Assembly: GCF_019175385.1 (NCBI RefSeq)
Contig: NC_083341.1
Location: 18,794,203 to 18,858,202, forward strand
Source of the DNA: Lycium barbarum
Lineage: Eukaryota > Streptophyta > Magnoliopsida > Solanales > Solanaceae
Reading direction: 5' to 3'
DNA length: 64,000 nt
Shown here one piece after another: positions 55,999 through 64,000 of this stretch. A program made the translations under genes and the position numbers. Each line of letters starts with the position of its first letter. The first letter of the stretch is position 1. A model generated the notes under the pieces. That model was not told where the DNA came from and did not search any database. It worked only from the letters and a program-made list of their open reading frames with translations.

Positions 55999-56689
55999 TT
56001 ACCCGCAATATATAGCCTGGTCTATATGTGGTGGAATTTGCTTAATCTCGGTTCCTAGCTCTTGTTCAATTCTATACCTGTCAAAAGATTTAATATCATT
56101 AAAAATAGCAAAACAAAAGAAAGAGTGCAAACTAAACGACCTATTATAAGAGATGAACTACTTTATACTTACAGATTGAAGCGATCCTCAAAAGTAATTA
56201 GGTTGACAGCTAAACCAAGGTGACCAAATCTCCCAGACCGCCCAACCTGCACATAAAGCAAATATGAAAAATATAATAGTACAAATAGATGGACGATTCA
56301 CTTGGTAAAGATCTGCATGGCATACCCTGTGTAAATATGTTTCTGAGTTCTTTGGGAAATCAAAGTTGATAACAACATTGACTGCTTGAATGTCTATCCC
56401 TCTAGTAAACAAATCTGAGCTCAACAAGAAGTAAGCTCAGTTACTTGATCAATCTACCAGACATATTAAACAATAACAATAAGCAGAATATGCAATTCAT
56501 TATCATCATGCAATTAGTAAAACAGAACTGTGGCCAACATGAAAGTGAACGGAGTTACTTAATCAATCTAAGAGACATATTTAACATAACATAATAAGTG
56601 AATGACAATTACTTATCACCTTACAAGAACAGGACTTGGGAAACGTTATTTCTTTGGGCAAGTAAAAGGACTTTTGGGTGGGTGGGTGC

Positions 56690-56720
<31 letters not shown>

Positions 56721-59700
56721 GGGGAGTTAAATTAAGTGTCGATCATGAGTATGAAGGCAAGATTTATATATAAAAGATTGGCAACAATGCCAGGATCATC
56801 ATGCAATAGCAATATTCAAATAGATGCTACAGTATATCGGAGTTAAAATCACTTAGTATTCGGTTGGACACATTTGAATTGGAGTTGGAAAAAAAAAAAA
56901 TTGAAAAAGAGTTTGATGGTGCTTGACTGGGCACAGAGTTTTAACTTTTAAGAAAGAAAAAAGGTTTCTGGCACATGCCAAAAGTACCCTGAACTCTTGT
57001 GGTCTTAAACATGCCATGACACTTCTATGGTTATTAAGAGTATGCCATTAAGGCTAAAATGGGAGATTTATAGTTAAGGATTTTTCCAAATATGGAAAGG
57101 TGTCATTCTTTTCGGAACAAGCTAAAAAGTAAAGAGTGTCATAGAAAATGGAACAATGGAAGTAATAACGTTGAACAATTGCAAAAATACTAAAATATTA
57201 TTTATACCCCGACGGACCCTCAAGCACAGAAAGAACAAAAGAAAGAGAGATCAATACTGTGAACAAAGGGGGCACAAGTTCCAAACTGAAAACAGAATCA
57301 ATTCCTCTCAACAATTATAATCAATTCCTCTCAATAATTATAAATAATGTCATAAAATTATTTCATCCATATCAATATTTGGGAAATTAGGATGCTGCTA
57401 GACATAGAACCATAAACTGCAGATATATAAATATTAGCAATTTAGCCCCAAAATTTTGCAGTCACAGCCAAATGGTTTCCATGCAGGAAGCACTACACCA
57501 TCAAATTTCTCTTGATACTTGACTACTAGAAAGCACATTCTTAAGACAAGGATGAACCGGTAAATATGCTTAGAGGAACAACATAACTGATCTTTAATGG
57601 TAATATTCGCAGTCATAGGAGCAATTTCAACAATTGACTTCAATGACCACCTACTACTGACTCAGCACTTACAACAAGAAAGACCAGCAAGTATGAGTAC
57701 TCGCAGCCCGAAGTAGATGCAGTTATCATACCAGTACAGACAAGGTTCCTGCATGCACCATTGCGGAAGTCATGAAAAACCCTGTTCCTATGATCTTGGA
57801 GCATCTTTGCATGGATATAGAAGCACGAATAACCCAGCTCCGTGATCTTCTTGGCAAGAAGTTCTACACGATTTACAGAGTTGCAGAAAATTATTGATTG
57901 GTTTATTTGAAGCTGCAAAAACAGAAAAAGAATGTTAGTATTATGAACTGCAGTAAGTTCTAAGATCACCAACTGCAGTAAGTTCTCAGATCAACATTAA
58001 TAGTTAGGTAAAGGACCAACCTTAGAGAACAGAGTGTTCAGACAGTGAAGCTTCTGTCTTTCTTCAACAAAAGCATAAAACTGGGTAATACCCTTGAGTG
58101 TAAGTTCGTCCATAAGGTTGATAACATAAGGCTTCTGCAAGTATCTATCTTTGAAGTCCTTGACTGTAACAGGGAATGTAGCAGAAAACATTAGTATCTG
58201 ACGATTTGCAGGCATGAAACGGATCAGCTGCTCAATGGAAGGTAGGAACTCCGGTGATAGAAGCTTATCAGCCTGAAGGACAAAAGTAAACACAACTAAA
58301 TTAAAAATAACATACAGTGTCATCCCTGTGAAGTTTCGGGGTGTTGGGGAAGGTGGAGATGTTAAATAAAATCATTTTACATTCGAGATTATTATGCACG
58401 AAAGTGAAGAATTTTGCATTGTTTCTGACTTTCTAGGTTCCAAATGAGTGTTATAACTACAATAGCTTAAACATTGCTCGCGTATTCTTCCTCATATTAG
58501 AAATAAATTATATGAACAGATCAAGAATATTATGATGATTAGACTTCATTAATATTGCACATTAGGAGTACCCTGTATTCAACAAGGTTTGTGAAGAATT
58601 GACAGCATCTGGCAATCACAGAAGGAAAAAGAAAAAGAGGAAGGGAAGAAGAAGAATTACCTCATCCATGACAAGCATGGAGCAATCTTTCAAAACACAC
58701 ACTCCTTTACCTGCAAGGTCAAGTATTCTTCCAGGAGTTCCAACAAGCAAATGTACAGGCTGATATAGTCTCATTATGTCGTCTTTTAAGCTGGTCCCCC
58801 CGGTGGAAACCATGACTTGAATTTTTAAGTTCTTCGCGAGTTCTTTGCAAACTTGAGATGTTTGAAGAGCCAATTCTCGAGTTGGGACAAGGATAACAGC
58901 TGCGCATGGAGGCACCAACAGTAACTTAGTGAACAAATTATAAGGATCCAACCTTACACTTACTCAACCAAATTGCTTATATGTAAGCAAGGAGTACTTT
59001 TTAAGAAGAAAAGGAAAAGTGCTTTATTTATTGCAGGAGGGAGGATAATCAATTTCTAGAACCAACATAAGACTACTTAAAGTACACTCCACATGACCAA
59101 AATAATGTACCTTCTAACATAAGAAAATATTTGTACCAGTCTATGCATTACAAGAAACTTCCAGGAAAAAAAAAAGGTAGTAACTTAATAATTTTCTGGG
59201 GTGCAATTATGACATTAACAATTTAAGCCTAAGCCATTATACTAATTTCCATAACTGATCGAACTTCTTTACAGAACCTCTTGATGCCAATTAATTTAAC
59301 TCCACTATACCTATTGAGCCAGCATCCAAGCATATGAGGCACTCAGCTCGCTGATAGTCTATCCCATCAAAAATGGTTTCAGTACATATTGTTAAGACAC
59401 TCCCACGAGAACAAAAGATATGCCAAAAGTTCATGAGCTCATTCAATGTGCAAACCGACAATACATGGAAAAAGAGCTCCGCGAAGATTTGAATTTTGCT
59501 TAAAAAGATGTTGAGCTTCCCGTCACTTAATTATACATGGCTCAAACTCAACTTCATAACCTAAACAAACATATTACAAGCTTGGGCATTCTTTTAAGAG
59601 TTTAAGTTTCATCAATAGATTGTGTAAAAATTATCACGTCACTTCTTTTATAGGTAAAAGATAGCAAATTGGCTAAAATCAACTACAAGTAATTTCCTTC

Positions 59701-62192
59701 ATGGTTTAGCAACGTAGAAAAAGACGGTGAAAAACCTGTTGGTGCTGGTAAAATTGTACCAAGCGCGTAAAAACTTTAGATTGCGATATATGAAAACTTT
59801 TTTTTTTTTTTTGAAAAGTAACATGTTTGTATTGAAATCAAAAGAGCCTGTGAAGGCCATAGTTACAATGATGCATGAAACCTTTAATTCTTTTTGAGAA
59901 AAAAAAGAAGCTTTTATTCTTTTCTTTCTGGAATACAATCAGTATTAATTCTCTTCTCAAATTATTTTAGAACTTGACCTTGAATTAAAGTTCAAAATAT
60001 TTCTAAACCAATGGTAAAGCTTCTACATGTTCTCTCATTACAAATCTTGTATGTTTTTGCAAATTATGAGTGCTCGACCATTATAATGCAAGTATCAATT
60101 AACTCCAAAGAATCTCTTTGCAAAAGATTTCTTGTTGGCAATTAAAGATATGCACACACAAAGGGGATGATAATCAAGCAGTTCGGGTGGATTGGGGACT
60201 TCAAGATGAATTAAGTAATTGGGTCCTAGCCAAATCCACACCAATGGTCTATGCAAGAGGCAGATCCGGCAAAAACTAGTCAACTAAAAAATACATAAAT
60301 ACGTAAAATTTGGAAAAAGGCGCTCCAAGTCTCCAAACAAGCTCTTAATTTAATTTTTTGAGTTGTTTTTTTTTTCTCATTTTAAGAAACATAGACAATA
60401 GGCATTATACTTCTAATATCAGAATAGATTGCAGTGCGTCTGCAGAATAAAAGAGTTAACACATCTTCTTCAAGTAACTCTAGAGATGATGACCCAGGGA
60501 AAAAATAGCAGTTACTGTAATAAGCAGAGAGAAGTAAGAAACGGCAGACTAATATGCTTTTATCACATAGCTTCTAAAATGGAAGGTACTCATAAAACTT
60601 TTTATTCGTATTTTCAAGAGAAACAAGAATGCCTACATAATGGGGCCTTGAATTTTAACGTAGATGCATGATTAGGATCTAATTCATCATTCAACTCAAC
60701 CAATGGTTTACAAGATTGCAACCCCTGAAAGGCGGAACATTTTAACAGACTAGCTTGAATTGAATATCTGAAGATGCCATTTTTTGACCTGTACATATGT
60801 TGGTGCTCTTTGTTTAAACTACCACGCATATTGGCATATAGTTTCCATAATGCTAAATTGCATTTTCACCAGAAGGAAAGAGTCGATCTTCTTGAGGGGC
60901 CCAAATAAGTTCGGACTGAACTTGGCTCATTCAGACTTCAGTAACTAGGCTATAACCCAAGTTCATGCTCAAGCTTGACTAGTGATCGAATAAATAAGCA
61001 GATTCAAACTGCACTATGTAGGCAATTTAGTTTGTTACAGTTTCAACCAGCAGAGAGCACACAATATAACTTGCAATCAATTAAATAAGAACCTTGAATG
61101 ACATTGTTGTCCTGATCAATCTTTTCCAATGCAGGAATGCAGAAGGCAGCAGTCTTCCCAGTTCCATTCTTGGCCCTTGCCAAAATATCACTTCCTGTTA
61201 GAGCAATTGGAATACTCTCCTCCTGGATTGGTGATGGTCTCTCAAACCCCTTTTCGTAAATTCCCATAAGCAGTTCACGCTTTAGAAAATAGTCTTCAAA
61301 ATCGTTTCCCTTTGTTGCTGTCACATCCTGCCAGGAACAACTAATGTAAGTGCAACACAGTGCAAGTCAAGAAGCAACAGCCAAAGGCAGTTTGTGTATG
61401 TCGAACAATGTGTTAACTTTTATTCAACAATTAAAATCACTGCAGTGAGAAACCATAAAACACAAGTGTGGCTGAACCGCATCAATGAACATGACACAAT
61501 TAGCCAAAACGCTTAAGAGACTCAAGTATCATAGCTATAGGCACCAGTGATGTTATGTTCGTTAACTTAGTGTTAAAAACATGTATTATATTTTTTAGAA
61601 GTAGAACCACAAGACACAAAAACGAAAAAATGCTCTTACCACTAGAGTAGCCTCAGATTCATTTGAGCACTTGCATGAACAATGCGTTGAGGCCACAATT
61701 ATGTGCTAGATTCTTGATAGACAATATGATATCATTTCTAAGTAGATGTAACATCATATATGGATGCTCAAATATAAGCAACCCAGAGGCTGAAATTTTG
61801 CGGACACAAACTATGTCAAGGCTTTCCATGAGAAAAAATGATGATGCCAGTTAACAGATTATCAGATGCTTGTAGGCCACATCAGATATGTCAATATGAA
61901 AATAACATGTGTTCAACATTACCAGTTTCAAAAAAAAAAAAAATGACAATAACATCTGTCTTTTTAAGTTGTGAAATCAAGTTGCAGTATGTGTGATACA
62001 TAATGAAAAGTTCAAATAGATTGTGTTAGATAAGAAGAGAAAAGAACATGGCCATCCAAAGAATCGTCACAAAGAGACTAATCAAGATAGATTGAACTGC
62101 AAGAGCATAGAGATGACAACTGCCAATTTACCTCAGTCCTGTATCGACTATCAAGTGGTGGTATCTTCAAGCTAGCCTTCCAATCTTGTGAA
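55999..62192 (-). CDS. DEAD-box RNA helicase, DDX6/Dhh1 class (AtRH6/RH8/RH12-like), N-terminus not visible
   Basis: Exons on the minus strand: 62132-62192, 61093-61327, 58661-58899, 58021-58272, 57732-57912, 56326-56414, 56173-56246, 55999-56077; phases fit; 1210 nt, about 402 residues. Motifs in order: [16 protein letters not shown] (Q), [12 protein letters not shown] (I), VPTRELALQ (Ia), GTPGRILDL (Ib), VMDEADKLL (II), FSATFP (III), [13 protein letters not shown] (IV), [20 protein letters not shown] (V), [12 protein letters not shown] (VI). The C-terminal end is [13 protein letters not shown]. This ATP-dependent RNA helicase acts in cytoplasmic P-bodies in mRNA decapping, storage and translational repression. 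The Gln/Gly-rich N-terminal exon (about 100 residues) must lie beyond 62192, probably off the right edge. No break was seen in the visible exons. Confidence 0.95.
56690..56724 (+). repeat. Homopolymer T(10)G(25) in a helicase intron
   Basis: Ten T followed by about 25 G, in the intron 56415-57731. Assembly length here is uncertain. Confidence 0.85.
58900..61092. other. Large intron of the helicase gene
   Basis: This 2.2-kb intron lies between the exons encoding motifs I and Ia. It contains a T-run near 59800 and a TTTGAAAAGTAACATG segment, possibly a retroposed tail. No coding was seen. Confidence 0.6.
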
Positions 62193-63697
62193 CTAAATAA
62201 GAGGAGAAACGAAAAATGACTTAATTCGCACTCTCACCGAATCAGTCAAACTTATGAAACATAAAATTCAAAGTCAACCTACCTACTATTGTCAACCAAA
62301 AATCTTAAGTAAAACCTTGGGGGAAGGAAAAGTTTTTCGTGATCTAATCTATTTGATTTCTGAGTTAAGAATCAAATTCATCCATCCTTTCCATTACCAC
62401 TGTCACATGTAAATGAAAGCTCCCTTCAGAGTGCAGACATTTCGTGGTCCATGGCCTCAGAATGGCTCGCCAGTCGCCACTAATGATTTGCTACTGACAA
62501 CAAGACTGAAAAGGGCTCTTTCCCGCGAACATTTGTGTTGTCTGCAAACATCACAATGAGATCCACAACCATCTCTTTCACATTGTCTCATCGCTATGTT
62601 GTAAAGGGAAGTGTGGTATCCTGAGATGCTATTGTCCCATCGCTTCATTGTAAGGGAAAGTCTACTATCCTTTTTTCTTTTTCGGAGCATCCCATTGTGT
62701 TTTTTTTTTTAGGGGAATGGTGATTGTATTAAAAAGCTAGCACTAAGGAAGTGTTGTAGTAATTACAAGTGAGCAAAGAACCAAAAGAAAATTCCATTTT
62801 CAATCTTACATAGATTCGAAGAGGCTAGGTATTGATCCTGCTTCATTTACAAATTCCCCTGTACACCAAAACGAAAACAAACGTATGCAGTTGTTGGAAA
62901 GAGTTAATTTCACTTCAAAACATCTGTTGTTCCTTAACTTCCTTTCCTTCCAAAATCCAAACAATCCACCATATGCATGCTGGGATTGTGTTCCAGCACA
63001 GTGTCCTCTTGCTCTCCTTCTACCTATGTTCCAACAGTTTAATACTTATGCGGTAAATAGTATCTCATTGTTTTTCAGAGCGAAAAGGGCAAAAAAAATG
63101 ACTAGGTCCATGGGGTTGAAGCGAAAAGCGTGAAATGAAGTGCATGCTTCTCTGAACAACTTATGGGAACTACAGTACCAAACATCTATAAATTTTAATA
63201 TTATAATAAAAAAATTGGATAAGGTAAGGTATATATTATAATAATCAAATTGCGATTAGAACATACAATAATGACGATATTAATCCAACTCATCAAGTAG
63301 AGATCCAATGAGCCAATAACTTCTCATCGGGATCACTTTGCGCAACAATGTTTGAAGCACACACTTCTTTAAAGCGCATGACTTCACCCATGAAGCGATA
63401 ACCCTTGGATTCACATCACTCATTGCTAAATAACACTGAGTATCCTCGTGATTCTAGGACATGTTGGTCTAAGAATTTGGGAGATGGAGAACTGAAGCAT
63501 TGTGAAGGCTCTTGTTTCTATTCCATATAAACCAACCGGTGTACAAGGACCTCTCAAGATCAAGAGCAACCAACACACTTCCTCTAGGAGACGGAAGGAG
63601 ATAACAATTCATTAGGTCTACGAGGATACAAGACGGTGGCACAATTTCAGACAAGGCTCTAGAGAAACGTAAAACGACATAAATACAAAATAATTTA
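62193..63697. other. Presumed upstream intron of the helicase gene
   Basis: No Gln-rich N-terminal exon is visible on the minus strand. Two open frames (62457-62690 and 63469-63711) have no recognised domain. The latter contains WFIWNRNKSLHN, loosely similar to the W-x-I-W-x-x-R-N segment found near the end of plant LINE reverse transcriptases, but too short to call. Confidence 0.4.
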
Positions 63698-63930
63698 CTC
63701 CCTCTATCCAATTTATGTAACTCTTTCTTTTTTGGTCAGTCCCAAAAAGAATGTGACATTTCTATATTTAGTACAATTTAACTTAAACTTCCCATTATAC
63801 CCTTAATGAAAGGATTTATAGCCACACAAAAATCTATGGTGTGTTCTAGACCACGAGTTTCAAAAGTCTTTCTTCATTCTTAAACTACGTGTCCAATCAA
63901 AAACCATCACATAAATTGGAACAGAGGGAA
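63698..63930. mobile_element. Stowaway-like MITE, 233 bp
   Basis: The ends CTCCCTCTATCCAATTTATG and CATAAATTGGAACAGAGGGA are inverted. The flanks are TA (63696-63697, 63931-63932). Confidence 0.85.
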
Positions 63931-64000
63931 TATAAATTTTGATGGAACTATTTTACAAACAGAACATCATACAATCAGGACAAGACATGTGGAAGTGGAG

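Noticed and set aside
62457..62690. Possible Cys-rich zinc-binding peptide
   Set aside because: The Cys/His spacing fits no known finger, and it lies in the presumed intron upstream of the helicase exon.

Overview
The window looks like plant nuclear DNA from a dicot, most likely Solanaceae. The evidence is the intron-rich genes with GT-AG splicing, the abundant Copia and Gypsy LTR retrotransposons, hAT/Stowaway/Tourist-type MITEs, and short interspersed repeats of the kind common in Solanaceae. The family assignment is an inference from repeat content; no species can be named. Coordinates for spliced genes were worked out by hand from splice sites and reading frame.

Layout. 1-19,025 is a nest of retroelements. 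An old RNase H-like fragment is the substrate. Into it went a minus-strand Copia element (Copia-A, 551-11038, target duplication GATAC), which then received a 4.8-kb Ogre/Tat-like solo LTR (2427-7245, ACAGC) and a 723-bp hAT-type MITE in one LTR (9914-10636, CTAGACAC). Next to it, a second minus-strand Copia element (Copia-B, 11142-18840) interrupts a small repeat and carries a 2.5-kb Tekay-like solo LTR (14714-17221, GTTGG). The window edge cuts another Tekay-like LTR (1-253). 19-21.8 kb is AT-rich, with microsatellites and a SINE/RTE-type tail. 21786-28003 is a nearly complete Gypsy chromovirus, minus strand, with both LTRs, primer-binding site, polypurine tract, gag-pol and chromodomain, inactivated by seven in-frame stops and one frameshift.

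28-36 kb holds two host genes: a five-exon remorin (30291-32490, +) and a three-exon R2R3-MYB of subgroup 9 (33022-35578, -), the latter with a SINE in its first intron. 36.2-39.5 kb is a decayed hAT transposase gene split by a 1.29-kb solo LTR (36946-38232, TGTTT). 40.9-44.5 kb is MITE-rich.

45020-50512 is the most unusual object: a 5.5-kb element with terminal inverted repeats of about 226-249 bp made of short palindromes, a perfect 10-bp target duplication, and a multi-exon plant-mobile-domain (PMD) gene as its visible cargo. I saw no transposase in it. 50.5-54.7 kb has a 168-bp tandem duplication, more MITEs and a nested foldback element. 55999-62192 (-) is eight exons of a DDX6/Dhh1-class DEAD-box RNA helicase, whose N-terminal exon is not visible in the window.

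Functionally, only the remorin, MYB and RNA helicase genes look like working host genes. They are not an operon or cluster. Most of the remainder is mobile DNA, and target duplications give a partial order of insertion.
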